Positions 35,949-44,573 of a DNA stretch of 64,000 nucleotides are shown here, piece after piece. Below the pieces are notes generated by a model. The model was given only the letters and a program-made list of their open reading frames with translations. It made no database searches and was not told where the DNA came from. The DNA is from Vibrio pacinii DSM 19139 (GTDB taxonomy: Bacteria > Pseudomonadota > Gammaproteobacteria > Enterobacterales > Vibrionaceae). The position numbers were made by a program, and so were the translations under genes. The stretch is from contig NZ_JONH01000019.1 in assembly GCF_000711795.1 (NCBI RefSeq), forward strand, positions 24,301 to 88,300, given 5' to 3'. Positions within the stretch are counted from its first letter, which is position 1; the number at the start of each line of letters is the position of its first letter.

Positions 35949-36035
35949 TCATCAACAAATTTGGGCTGTATGTTAGCGCTCAACAGCAGAGCAGTCAGCG
36001 CGTATAGTATCACTTTATTAGCGGTCAAAAAATCT

Positions 36036-36647
36036 ATGGTAAGACGTCGCCAGCAAAACACATCACAAAAAAAGCCCTCAAGTGGCTTTGTTCGTATTAT
36101 TAGCGGGTTATGGAGAGGACGTAAACTCCCTGTTCATGACGCCGAAGGGTTAAGACCGACCACAGATCGTGTCAAAGAAACGCTGTTTAACTGGCTAGCC
36201 CAAGATGTGCCACAAGCCAAGTGTCTCGACCTGTTTGCTGGCTCTGGAGGGCTAGGTTTTGAAGCCGCTTCACGCCAAGCTGAAATGGTCACGCTGATTG
36301 AGCTCAATTCGAGTGCCTTTAAGCAGTTGCAAAGCAATATTGCTACGCTCAATGCCAGCAACCTCACAGCGGTCAACAGCGATGCGTTAAGCTACCTTAA
36401 ACAAGCCGGGACGCCGCATCATGTAGTATTCATTGATCCACCATTTCGTCAAGGGTTACTCGATGAGACAATTCAGTTACTTGAGCAAAATGGTTGGTTG
36501 GCAGACGATGCGCTTATCTATATCGAGACCGAAAAAGAGCTGACACTGGATAACGTGATTCCAGCTCATTGGCATCTACACCGAGAAAAAACCGCCGGTC
36601 AAGTCAACTACCGCCTGTTCAACCGTCAACACTCACCACAAGGATAA
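36036..36647 (+). CDS. rsmD: 16S rRNA m2G966 methyltransferase RsmD
   Basis: 203 residues from ATG 36036 (MVRRRQQNTSQ). SAM motif I CLDLFAGSGGLGFEA, catalytic motif FIDPPFRQG, N-terminal RIISGLWRGRKLPV with RPTTDRVKETLFNWL. The frame is open to 35931, but homologues do not extend there. Followed 4 bases later by the DUF1145 gene, as in E. coli rsmD-yhhL. Confidence 0.95.
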   Translation: MVRRRQQNTSQKKPSSGFVRIISGLWRGRKLPVHDAEGLRPTTDRVKETLFNWLAQDVPQAKCLDLFAGSGGLGFEAASRQAEMVTLIELNSSAFKQLQSNIATLNASNLTAVNSDALSYLKQAGTPHHVVFIDPPFRQGLLDETIQLLEQNGWLADDALIYIETEKELTLDNVIPAHWHLHREKTAGQVNYRLFNRQHSPQG

Positions 36648-36651
36648 TAAA

Positions 36652-36918
36652 ATGAAAGCATTGATATGGTTAGCCAAAGCAGCCATCGGTTTTGTCTGGT
36701 TTATACTTATCCTCAACGTCTTTGCGCCGTTTCCGGGCAAAGCAGCGATCGCCCTCTACATTATGAGCGCGTTCTTGTTGATGATGCATGGTTTACAGAT
36801 GGCGATCTTCATTGGGGCTTTCGGTGACAAGATCAAAATGAGCAGTTGGGAAAAATGGTCGATTTTAATCTTCGGCATTTTCGCACTACTTGATATTCGC
36901 CGTAAACACATGTCATAG
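36652..36918 (+). CDS. DUF1145 (YhhL-like) membrane protein
   Basis: 88 residues with three hydrophobic segments and FAPFPGKAAIALY in the first loop, typical of DUF1145. Probably co-transcribed with rsmD. Function unknown. Ends at the terminator at 36936-36965. Confidence 0.88.
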   Translation: MKALIWLAKAAIGFVWFILILNVFAPFPGKAAIALYIMSAFLLMMHGLQMAIFIGAFGDKIKMSSWEKWSILIFGIFALLDIRRKHMS

Positions 36919-36935
36919 CAAATACATGCCATTAC

Positions 36936-36965
36936 AAAAAAGCCGCTAAGTTAAGCGGCTTTTTT
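36936..36965. terminator. bidirectional terminator
   Basis: AAAAAAGCCGCT / AGCGGCTTTTTT stem; lies between convergent DUF1145 and MarC-family genes. Confidence 0.88.
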
Positions 36966-36975
36966 GTCGCTATCG

Positions 36976-37560
36976 TTAGCCGAGATATCCTTTGACGCCA
37001 TCGAGGAACATCTGTGTCGATATCATAATAAGTAGTAAGCCCATCAGGCGTTCAACCGCTTTTAATCCTCGCTCGCCCAACACGCGATGGAAAAAGTTGT
37101 AGAACATCAAAATAAAGAAAGCCACGCCCCAGGCTAACAATACCGCAGCAGACAATTCAAGTAACTGCTCAGGGTGCTGGCTCGATAAGAGCAACAACGC
37201 CGCAATAACGGATGGACCAGCAATCATTGGGATCGCCATTGGCACAATAAACGGCTCCTCACCCGCCGCCAGCCCTGTGATACTGCCACCGCTTGGGAAG
37301 ATCATTTTGATGGCAATAATAAACAGGATGATCCCGCCCGAGATACTCAATGTTTCTGGCTGGACATGAAGAAAATTAAGGATGCTCTTACCTGCAAACA
37401 AGAACAACATTAAAATACCAAGAGCAAAAAACAACTCTCGAACCAAAACCTTACGCCTGCGCTTTGGATCAAGGTGCTTCAAAATCGATAGGACAATAGG
37501 TAAATTGCCAAGCGGATCCATGATCAACACCAACATGGTCGCGGCAGAAAGAATGTCCAT
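36976..37560 (-). CDS. MarC/YhgN-family membrane protein
   Basis: 194 residues, six membrane segments. LIMDPLGNLPIVLSIL and MAIPMIAGPSVIAALLLL are the two MarC-family repeats. ATG 37560 follows a strong GGAGGTCTTTT. Function unknown; despite the name, MarC proteins are not established drug pumps. Confidence 0.9.
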   Translation of the reverse strand: MDILSAATMLVLIMDPLGNLPIVLSILKHLDPKRRRKVLVRELFFALGILMLFLFAGKSILNFLHVQPETLSISGGIILFIIAIKMIFPSGGSITGLAAGEEPFIVPMAIPMIAGPSVIAALLLLSSQHPEQLLELSAAVLLAWGVAFFILMFYNFFHRVLGERGLKAVERLMGLLLIMISTQMFLDGVKGYLG

Positions 37561-37654
37561 AAAAGACCTCCAAAAATAAATCAATCAAGCACAGAAAATT
37601 GGCCGAAGTATCGCAACCTCGAGACCTGAATAGCAACAATGGTTGTTTGAGCGT

Positions 37655-37687
37655 CAAGGTACCGGATAGAAACCGTCAGGTACCTTG
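37655..37687. repeat. inverted repeat between the YhhN- and MarC-family genes
   Basis: CAAGGTACC (37655-37663) / GGTACCTTG (37679-37687), perfect 9-base arms and 15-base loop, just downstream of the YhhN-type gene. Possible weak terminator. Confidence 0.5.
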
Positions 37688-37690
37688 ATT

Positions 37691-38314
37691 TTAGATAAGC
37701 AGAGAAGCTGTGATCAGGCAGTGTGCCAACAGATAGCTCCCAGAAATAAAGTAGCGCCCCTTGTCGAGCGGATGACGATAGTCATGGATAGCCAATAGCA
37801 TCGCCGATAACGTCAGTGTTAACGACCCAGTAAAGCCTAATGCGCTCGCAACGGTACGGTTCAACAACCACACTTCACCTGCGGCCCAGTTAAGCTGCAA
37901 CAACACCATTCCCATCATCACCACAGGGAAGATCAATCGATCGATTTTTGGCAACAACAGGAAGAAGCAGACAACGCCGATACCGAACAGCATTGCAGGC
38001 AACCACCAAACGATATCGCCAGAAAGCTTAAACCAAAATGAAGCACTATAACAAAGCTGCGCTGCAACAAACCCTGCAAAGCAGAACTTAAGGTGCTTTT
38101 TGGCGATATAGAGACCGTCTGCAACCATCGAAATGATTAAACCCAGTGACACCCACCACGCCACGATGCCAACCAAGGCTTCCTGACTCCAGAGCATGAC
38201 GAGCAACATAAATAACGTCAATATTTTAAACATCGCCGCTTGCTTGATGCGATTGTTTTCAAGCGCAGAAATACTGATGTACCCAGATAAGGCAACCGAG
38301 AGCCAGCTCCACAT
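37691..38314 (-). CDS. YhhN/TMEM86-family membrane protein (lysoplasmalogenase-like)
   Basis: 207 residues with about seven or eight membrane segments; WVSLGLIISMVADGLYI carries the conserved acidic residue of the family. TMEM86 homologues cleave lysoplasmalogens; the bacterial substrate is uncertain. Confidence 0.82.
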   Translation of the reverse strand: MWSWLSVALSGYISISALENNRIKQAAMFKILTLFMLLVMLWSQEALVGIVAWWVSLGLIISMVADGLYIAKKHLKFCFAGFVAAQLCYSASFWFKLSGDIVWWLPAMLFGIGVVCFFLLLPKIDRLIFPVVMMGMVLLQLNWAAGEVWLLNRTVASALGFTGSLTLTLSAMLLAIHDYRHPLDKGRYFISGSYLLAHCLITASLLI

Positions 38315-38995
38315 TCGAACACCTCAATAAAAATGAGCTGCTAGTGTAGGCAGCTCGAAAAAGATGTCTAGTTTTGAGGGGCAAAAGTTGGATCTTGATA
38401 ATACTTCTTGTCGGCGCAATATGTGCGACAGCGCGGGGTTATTTGGCAACTTTTTACCAGGCGATCCAAAATCGCCGCTGAGACAGCAGAGTCGTCAAAA
38501 AAATCACTTTTGCTACGATTACCAAGAAAAATGAATTTAAAGTGAATAAAATTCAACAACTTAACCAATAAAACATAATGTTTAATTAATGTAAATTTTA
38601 ATTTTAGCCTTACGATAATTTGACATCGCACTGACACCAATATGCAACTTAGCAACCAAATGCCTACTTAAAGCCAAGCTAGCAGTTAAATGGACGCACT
38701 ATTCAATCCAGATCAACGAAAGCTCTATAAATCACAAAAAACTAATTTAAACAAAGTTTAACCACTTTGCTTTACCTTCAATAACAATCACTTAAGAGGA
38801 AAATTAGCAATATAGAATAGAAATTACACAGGTTAAACATCACTCACCCCACGCCTGAACTTCAACAAAAAGGTTTAATCGAGACCAGAAAAGTTATTTT
38901 TTTAAGGCTTATTGTCTTATTAGCTTGATCTAACCCCTAAAAAGCTGCTATTCTTATTTACATACCGTTAAACATCACTTTTTAGGAGCAGTGCT
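38315..38995. other. AT-rich intergenic region
   Basis: Contains a hairpin GAGCTGC / GCAGCTC (38335-38356), an IstB-like remnant (38452-38508), and the promoter of the small gene that follows (TTGATC 38925-38930, TATTCT 38949-38954, 18-base spacer). The long minus frame 38368-38655 is otherwise not protein-like. Confidence 0.5.
38452..38508 (-). pseudogene. possible IS21 IstB fragment
   Basis: The minus frame reads SDFFDDSAVSAAILDRLVK, like the C-terminal block of IS21-family IstB helpers (AILDRLLHH type). Only about 19 residues are recognisable; a chance match is not excluded. Confidence 0.25.
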
Positions 38996-39076
38996 ATGAT
39001 TTCTTCTTCACAAAAACAAGGACTTGTAATGATCGCAGTTGTCGTAGGCCTAATGACACTGCCGATGATGTACTAA
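38996..39076 (+). CDS. 26-residue single-span membrane peptide
   Basis: A complete tiny gene: AGGAG 6 bases before ATG 38996, 26 codons (MISSSQKQGLVMIAVVV, then GLMTLPMMY) and a stop. A promoter with 18-base spacing lies about 40-70 bases upstream and a strong terminator 15 bases downstream. The product is one hydrophobic helix with a short polar N-terminus. Too short for standard gene finders; no family known to me. It could instead be a small RNA with a chance frame, but the ribosome binding site argues for translation. Confidence 0.6.
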   Translation: MISSSQKQGLVMIAVVVGLMTLPMMY

Positions 39077-39089
39077 GTAAAAAACAAAT

Positions 39090-39119
39090 AAAAAAAGGGA
39101 CGCTGGTGCGTCCCTTTTT
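39090..39119 (+). terminator. terminator of the small peptide gene
   Basis: AAAAAGGGACG / CGTCCCTTTTT stem with CTGGTG loop. Confidence 0.88.
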
Positions 39120-39216
39120 GCTATCTGAGGCCAATACTCATAACTTTGGTGTAAAAAACTAGCGATGTGTCGACTTTTACACCAAAAGAAAAAAAACCGA
39201 TTTTCGTGCTTTCACG

Positions 39217-39582
39217 TTATAGATGCTTAGATAACTCGTCCCAATGCGCATAATAGAAAAACAAGGCAGCACCAGTAATCAATGTCATCAACATAATCGC
39301 AGCTCGCCACACAAAACGAGAGCTGCGAGGCGTCAGTTCTTTTTCACACTCATCACACACTGACATAAAATCATTGCAACCATCGAGTTTAAAATCATGC
39401 TCATGGACAACTTTATTGCGTATGGTCGCAATGTAGCGCAGCTTGCTAATCACATCATGAGGCAAACGCTCTTCACAGCTGGTGATCAACTGATGTAGCC
39501 CCTTGCCATTCGCATGATACTGAGTCCGCAGTAGCGCCTCGATTTTTCTCGTCCGTGTCACTACGTTTTCGATATCAGACAT
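39217..39582 (-). CDS. DUF4145-like protein with C-terminal membrane anchor
   Basis: 121 residues from ATG 39582, which follows GGAGGGAGACT. A helical N-terminal part with KLRYIATIRNKVVHEHDFKLDG resembles HEPN/DUF4145-type domains (RxxxH-like RNKVVH). Two cysteines follow (VCDECEKEL), then one membrane segment (AAIMLMTLITGAALFFYY). The HEPN relation is tentative. Function unknown. Confidence 0.6.
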   Translation of the reverse strand: MSDIENVVTRTRKIEALLRTQYHANGKGLHQLITSCEERLPHDVISKLRYIATIRNKVVHEHDFKLDGCNDFMSVCDECEKELTPRSSRFVWRAAIMLMTLITGAALFFYYAHWDELSKHL

Positions 39583-39839
39583 AGTCTCCCTCCACGCTCT
39601 AAGTTTAGGGGGTATTTGATCCTTATTGTATCTAATGTCCCACTTTTTGTTTCGAATGCAAATAGATTTGTGTAAAAGAATCAACCAGTAAAAGGGGGGC
39701 TAATGGCTTACACTGCCCAACGTACGTGATATGACTCGAAGATTTTTGTTGCACTGAACACTTTGTTTTTGCAGCAAGAGCCGTGCCCTGAATCACAACC
39801 GAAATATCGCTAGTATTAGACCAAACCCTCAGAGACCCA

Positions 39840-40175
39840 ATGATTATGCCTATCACACTGCTTATTGCTATTGCTGTCACTGCTCTTGTTAGCGGCTGGG
39901 CATTTACCCACTTCTATCGCAAACACATTCAAGGCGAGAATGCCCCACAACAGAAAGTCGACGTCACCATTTTAGACAAACAGTCAATTGCGATTGAAGA
40001 TGCTCAGCCCGGTCAGGATGAGCAGGAATATTGGATTTATGTACAAAAAGGGCGCATTGGCCCCAAACGTGAATTCCAAGTGGGTGTGCATTACTTCCAA
40101 GCGCTCAATCCTGGAGATCAAGGTACGCTCACCTATCAAGGTGACACTTTTATCCATTTTGCGCTAAAACGTTAA
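39840..40175 (+). CDS. DUF2500-family membrane-anchored protein
   Basis: 111 residues: an N-terminal membrane segment (PITLLIAIAVTALVSGWAF) and a beta-rich domain with YWIYVQKG, VGVHYFQALNPGDQGTLTYQ typical of DUF2500. Its stop overlaps the stop of the convergent acyltransferase gene by 3 bases. Function unknown. Confidence 0.85.
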   Translation: MIMPITLLIAIAVTALVSGWAFTHFYRKHIQGENAPQQKVDVTILDKQSIAIEDAQPGQDEQEYWIYVQKGRIGPKREFQVGVHYFQALNPGDQGTLTYQGDTFIHFALKR

Positions 40176-41206
40176 GGCAATAACCAGCGTGTTTTTTCTG
40201 AGCGTGATACCACCCAACTGAGCCATAATGCACCGCCACCACTGAGAAGAATCCAAACGGGGATCACCCAAGCAGGATGGCCTTGATACCAGCCAAACTC
40301 TTTCATTGGCCAAAGGAAAATAGGGTGTAGCAAATAGATCCCTAGGCTGTGCTGACTGATAAAGCCAATCACTCGATTAACTGACGCTGACAAACCTTCA
40401 CCCACATAACGGCATAAGATGAAAATCATACTTGCCGCCAGTACCACGTTAAGCGTTTTATACGACAACCAACGCCCAACGGTATACTTGTCTGCAGCAA
40501 GGCTATTACCTATCACCATGTAAGCGGTGGTGGCTAGTGCGGCGATTCCAAGCAAGCTAAAAAGAACAGCCCAACCCAATGTGACCGAGACGCGTTGATA
40601 CAATAAATACCCCAAGGGTAAATACCCACTGTAAAGCCACAGCTGATTGCTCCACACGCCGTCAATCCCCAGCAAATAGAGTAAGGTCGTCACCAGCCAA
40701 ATCGCAACATACGCATACAGCGCATTATCACCGTGCTGTCTGACCACAAACTGGAAAAACGGGATCAGCAAATAGAGTGGAATAAAATAGTAGAAGAACC
40801 CGAGGTGGTAATAAGTAGCATGCCACGGGCTGTCTCGCAGCACTTGCTCCGTGACACCAAAATCATAGCCCTGGATAGTGAGACCAGATAACAGAGCATA
40901 AAACGCAGACCACAACAGAAACGGAACCAATACTTTGCCTAAGCGACGCTTGAGGTAATACTGAGCATTAAACGGACGTCGGTCGCTGAGCATAAGTGCG
41001 CCACTAATAAGAATAAACACGGGGACCGCCCAACGAGTCACACTGTTCACCCCAACCGCCGTTGCCCATTGGTCAAACGGAATGTCTCCAAGCATTTGAC
41101 GATATGGGGCAAGCACATGAATCGCTATCACTGCAATGGCTGCCACGCAGCGCAGCACATCAAAAAACACCACTCTTCCTCTCACGCTTGTCACCCTTCT
41201 TGTCAC
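40172..41206 (-). CDS. acyltransferase family 3 membrane protein (OafA/WecH type)
   Basis: 344 residues, about ten membrane segments. FFDVLRCVAAIAVIAIHVL is the family's N-terminal helix with the catalytic-type histidine; GVNSVTRWAVPVFILISGALM follows. It probably O-acetylates a surface polysaccharide or similar acceptor. No glycan cluster lies nearby, so the acceptor is unknown. Confidence 0.88.
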   Translation of the reverse strand: MTRRVTSVRGRVVFFDVLRCVAAIAVIAIHVLAPYRQMLGDIPFDQWATAVGVNSVTRWAVPVFILISGALMLSDRRPFNAQYYLKRRLGKVLVPFLLWSAFYALLSGLTIQGYDFGVTEQVLRDSPWHATYYHLGFFYYFIPLYLLIPFFQFVVRQHGDNALYAYVAIWLVTTLLYLLGIDGVWSNQLWLYSGYLPLGYLLYQRVSVTLGWAVLFSLLGIAALATTAYMVIGNSLAADKYTVGRWLSYKTLNVVLAASMIFILCRYVGEGLSASVNRVIGFISQHSLGIYLLHPIFLWPMKEFGWYQGHPAWVIPVWILLSGGGALWLSWVVSRSEKTRWLLP

Positions 41207-41227
41207 TGAGAGAGTGACTATAACAAC

Positions 41228-41265
41228 AAAAAAGCCAACCTCGGTATCACCTTGGTCAGCTTTTG
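41228..41265 (-). terminator. terminator of the ars operon
   Basis: On the minus strand an imperfect stem AAGCTGACC...GGTTGGCTT runs into six T residues, 20 bases after the arsJ stop. Confidence 0.6.
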
Positions 41266-41283
41266 GTTATAACTGCGATTTTG

Positions 41284-42504
41284 TTATGCTGTAGCTATCG
41301 CTTTGAGCTTCGGCAGTTTTATCGAGATAAGCGTTGTCAGCGCAAGAAAAGCACACGACACCCACAAACAAGCGGCCAATCCCGCCATCTGAAACACCCA
41401 ACCAGAAAGAATGGTGCCAATGAGGCGTCCCATCGCATTTGCCATGTAGTAGAAGCCAACATCAAGCGATACACCATCACCTTTAGCATAACTAACAATA
41501 AGGTACGAATGCAGTGATGAGTTAATCGCAAAAATCGCACCAAATAACATCAATCCAGCCACAATAACAAATTGGGGTTGCCAGCCAACTTGGACCGCAT
41601 AAGCGATCAATGCGGTAACGGCGGTGAGTAAGCCTGCCCACAATAAAGCCGCATGGCCGTCAGGCACTTTACCTTGAGACTTACCCGTAATCCGCGGGGC
41701 AATACCTTGCACAAAACCGTAAGCAATGGTCCACGAGGCCAAAAAGCCACCCACCCACAGATGAGACCAACCAAACGCGCTACCAAGATAAATTGGTAGT
41801 GCAACAACAAACCATACATCGCGCGCGCCAAACAAAAACAACCGCGCCGCGGATAAGATATTAATCGGCGCTGACTTTGAAAAAATTTGACTAAACTTCG
41901 GTTTGTTTTTGGCTTTGCCCAAGTTACGCTCAAGGCCGATTAGGCTACCAATAAGCACTAAGGTCAGTACACTTGCCATCAGTAAGACGGCCAGTTTGAA
42001 GCCCACCAGCGAGAGCAATAAACCACCAATAAAGAACCCCGCGCCTTTAAGCGCGTTTTTTGACCCAGTTAATATCGCCACCCATTTGTACAAAGCGTCT
42101 TGCTGTTCATCAGGCACTAAACTTTTAATCGAGCTTTTGGCACTCATCTTGTTAAGATCTTTGGCGATACCAGACAGCGCTTGCGCCATCATTACCCATG
42201 GAATCGTTAGCCAAGTGATCGGCACGGCGAGCATCACCAATGCCAAGATCTGCATACCAAGACCAATGTTCATGGTTTTGTTCAACCCCAACCGCGCGCC
42301 TAGCCACCCACCGACTAAGTTAGTGACTACGCCAAAGAACTCATAGAACAAAAATAGTGAAGCAATTTCTAAGGTTGAATAGCCGAGGTCGTGGAAATAG
42401 AGCACCACTAACATACGCAACGCACCATCAGTGATGGTGAAATTCCAATAATTGAAGGTGACGAGCATGTATTGGCGAACGCTGTTGCTCAAACTCGATA
42501 ACAT
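41284..42504 (-). CDS. arsJ: ArsJ, organoarsenical (1-arseno-3-phosphoglycerate) efflux transporter
   Basis: 406 residues, 11-12 membrane segments, MFS type. ATG 42504 (MLSSLSNSVRQYMLVTFNYW); YWNFTITDGALRMLVVLYF is the diagnostic ArsJ start. It exports the unstable product made from arsenate by the GAPDH encoded in the same operon; together they give arsenate resistance without reduction. Last gene of arsR-gapdh-phosphatase-arsJ. Confidence 0.92.
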   Translation of the reverse strand: MLSSLSNSVRQYMLVTFNYWNFTITDGALRMLVVLYFHDLGYSTLEIASLFLFYEFFGVVTNLVGGWLGARLGLNKTMNIGLGMQILALVMLAVPITWLTIPWVMMAQALSGIAKDLNKMSAKSSIKSLVPDEQQDALYKWVAILTGSKNALKGAGFFIGGLLLSLVGFKLAVLLMASVLTLVLIGSLIGLERNLGKAKNKPKFSQIFSKSAPINILSAARLFLFGARDVWFVVALPIYLGSAFGWSHLWVGGFLASWTIAYGFVQGIAPRITGKSQGKVPDGHAALLWAGLLTAVTALIAYAVQVGWQPQFVIVAGLMLFGAIFAINSSLHSYLIVSYAKGDGVSLDVGFYYMANAMGRLIGTILSGWVFQMAGLAACLWVSCAFLALTTLISIKLPKLKAIATA

Positions 42505-42579
42505 ATCCAATTTACCTTTTGTAATGGCGTAAAAAAGAGCGTTTGAATGACCAGGATCCAAACACTCTTATTGCAGTGA

Positions 42580-43071
42580 CTACTTAGCGGCGACAGAGTG
42601 AATGTAGTCAACCTGAACCGCTTTAGTGAAAGCACCAGGTCGCAGTGCTTGTACCTCAGCGATAATCTCGTCTAGCGGCCACCCTTTCTCAAGCAGTAGA
42701 TGAGCAGCAAACAGTCCTGTACGACCCGAACCGCCCATACAATGCAACGCCACTTTGCCACCGTCACGGAGCACTTGGTGTAGCGCTGGGCTCGCTTGTT
42801 GCCACTTCACGGCGAAGCGTTCATCTGGCGCGCAATCATCTTCAATCTCAATCTGAAACCACTGCATACCAAGTTGTTGCGCTTTAACGCCCAACTCTGC
42901 AACCTGCTTGCTGGCCAATTCGGCATCATCAAGTGCGGTCACCAACGCCGTAACACCTTGCGCTTTTAGCTCGGACAGTGATGTGGCCAAATCGACGCCC
43001 TTAGTGCCTGGGCATGGGGTTAGGATCAACGCGCCACTATCGAGAGCAAGTTGCCATGTAGGATGTGTCAT
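42580..43071 (-). CDS. dual-specificity/tyrosine-phosphatase-like protein in the ars operon
   Basis: 163 residues with the phosphatase P-loop HCMGGSGRTG (C111, R117) and a general-acid loop around EDDCAPDE. Related to CDKN3/KAP-type phosphatases. It sits between the arsenic GAPDH and ArsJ. Its role in arsenate resistance is not obvious; hydrolysis or handling of the arseno-sugar is conjecture. The family is common in ArsJ operons of marine bacteria to my knowledge. Confidence 0.85.
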   Translation of the reverse strand: MTHPTWQLALDSGALILTPCPGTKGVDLATSLSELKAQGVTALVTALDDAELASKQVAELGVKAQQLGMQWFQIEIEDDCAPDERFAVKWQQASPALHQVLRDGGKVALHCMGGSGRTGLFAAHLLLEKGWPLDEIIAEVQALRPGAFTKAVQVDYIHSVAAK

Positions 43072-43083
43072 ATCATGTGCCCC

Positions 43084-44085
43084 TTACGCCAGACCGACTT
43101 TACGTACTAATTCAGCGGTGCGCGTCGCGTACCCCATTTCGTTATCATACCAAGCGTAGATTTTGACCATACGAGTACCGACAACCATGGTTGATTGCGC
43201 ATCGACGATAGTAGAACGCTGATCTCCACGGTAATCAATTGACACCAATGGACGCTCTTCAAAACCTAAGATACCGTTCAGCTCGCCTTGTGAGGCTTCT
43301 TTTAGCAGGGCATTTACCTCTTCGGCGGTGGTATCACGCTTAACATCAAAAATGATATCGGTCAGAGAGGCATTCGCCAAAGGTACACGGACGGCGTGGC
43401 CGTTGATCTTACCTTTCAATTCAGGGAAGATTTCTACAATCGCGGTGGCGCTGCCAGTGGTGGTTGGGATCAAGCTCATGCCACACGCTCGGGCGCGTCG
43501 CAAGTCTTTATGTGGCGCATCAAGAATGGTTTGAGTGTTGGTGAGGTCATGAATAGTGGTAAACGAAGATTGCTCAATCCCCAACTTTTCATGAATGACT
43601 TTGACCACAGGGGCAATACAGTTGGTCGTACAAGAGGCCGCGGTAACAATGCGGTGTTTCTCAGGTTCAAAAATTTCTTCATTGATACCCACAACAATGT
43701 TCGCCACACCTTGTTCTTTAACTGGCGCAGACACGACAACGCGCTTCACCCCTTGCTCAAGATACTTATTAAGCAGTGAGGTTTTGCGATGGACACCAGT
43801 AGCTTCAATCACCACGTCACAACCAGACCAGTCGACCGCATCAATCTCTTTTTCTTGAGTGGTGGTGATGGTTTTACCATCAATGATTATGCTATCGCCG
43901 TTGACAGCAACACCATGGTGCCAGCGACCTTGCACTGAATCGAATTCGAGTAAATGACCCAATGTCGCGGCATCGCCTGCCACGTCATTAATCAATACAA
44001 ATTCCAACTCAGGCCAATCAAAAGCGGCGCGAAGTGCTAATCGTCCAATACGGCCAAAACCGTTAATTCCTACTTTAATCGTCAT
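43084..44085 (-). CDS. ArsJ-associated glyceraldehyde-3-phosphate dehydrogenase
   Basis: 333 residues. NAD-binding [15 protein letters not shown], catalytic cysteine C152 in [13 protein letters not shown], and [12 protein letters not shown] at the end. In ars operons this enzyme uses arsenate instead of phosphate to form 1-arseno-3-phosphoglycerate, exported by ArsJ. The context (arsR upstream, arsJ downstream) distinguishes it from the glycolytic copy. Confidence 0.93.
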   Translation of the reverse strand: MTIKVGINGFGRIGRLALRAAFDWPELEFVLINDVAGDAATLGHLLEFDSVQGRWHHGVAVNGDSIIIDGKTITTTQEKEIDAVDWSGCDVVIEATGVHRKTSLLNKYLEQGVKRVVVSAPVKEQGVANIVVGINEEIFEPEKHRIVTAASCTTNCIAPVVKVIHEKLGIEQSSFTTIHDLTNTQTILDAPHKDLRRARACGMSLIPTTTGSATAIVEIFPELKGKINGHAVRVPLANASLTDIIFDVKRDTTAEEVNALLKEASQGELNGILGFEERPLVSIDYRGDQRSTIVDAQSTMVVGTRMVKIYAWYDNEMGYATRTAELVRKVGLA

Positions 44086-44104
44086 CGTTCATTCTCTTAA
44101 TCTA

Positions 44105-44446
44105 TTATTGACAGCAAACAGGACGAACCTGCATTGCATGAAGTCGTTCAATATCGTGTTGGTACTCTGTTTTTAAACAGCGAGAAGCCACCAAATCATC
44201 AATCAGTTTTTTCATCCAGCCGGGTAAGTCATTGGCTAAGCGATAGAACACCCATTGACCCTGACGTACATCGAGCAAAATGCCATTTGATCGTAACTGC
44301 GCAAGATGTCGGGAAATTTTTGGCTGACTTTCGTTTAATGCCTCAGTCAGTTCACCGACGCTCAAACACTGCTCACGCATAATTAGCAGCAGACAGCGCA
44401 CGCGCGTTTCGTCAGCGAGTAACTTGAAAAACTGATGGGGTAACAT
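44105..44446 (-). CDS. arsR: ArsR-family arsenic-responsive repressor
   Basis: 113 residues, winged helix with LSVGELTEALNESQPKISRHLAQLR. The canonical ELCVCDL metal site is absent: only C27 is near helix 3, while C90, C111 and C112 lie at the C-terminal end (PVCCQ). This resembles ArsR variants that bind As(III) through C-terminal cysteines. First gene of the operon; it probably represses it through the palindromic site upstream. Confidence 0.9.
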   Translation of the reverse strand: MLPHQFFKLLADETRVRCLLLIMREQCLSVGELTEALNESQPKISRHLAQLRSNGILLDVRQGQWVFYRLANDLPGWMKKLIDDLVASRCLKTEYQHDIERLHAMQVRPVCCQ

Positions 44447-44459
44447 ACTTATATACTCA

Positions 44460-44476
44460 CATATGGATATGCATAT
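44460..44476 (-). promoter_or_regulatory. candidate ArsR operator
   Basis: Overlapping palindromes CATATGGATATG (44460-44471) and ATATGCATAT (44467-44476), 14 bases before the arsR start, in an AT-rich promoter region. Confidence 0.5.
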
Positions 44477-44573
44477 ATATTTAATAAAACTCAGAGAGAT
44501 TGCAACCCTTCAGATCGGATTGTCATAAAAGTTTCACAGCAACGACGGGGGGAATAACAGGTAGCGGGAAGTA

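Noticed and set aside
35931..36035. 35-residue N-terminal extension of rsmD
   Set aside because: It runs through the promoter palindromes, and homologues start at MVRRRQQ.
41607..41933. Second minus frame inside arsJ
   Set aside because: It is an out-of-frame shadow of the arsJ coding sequence.
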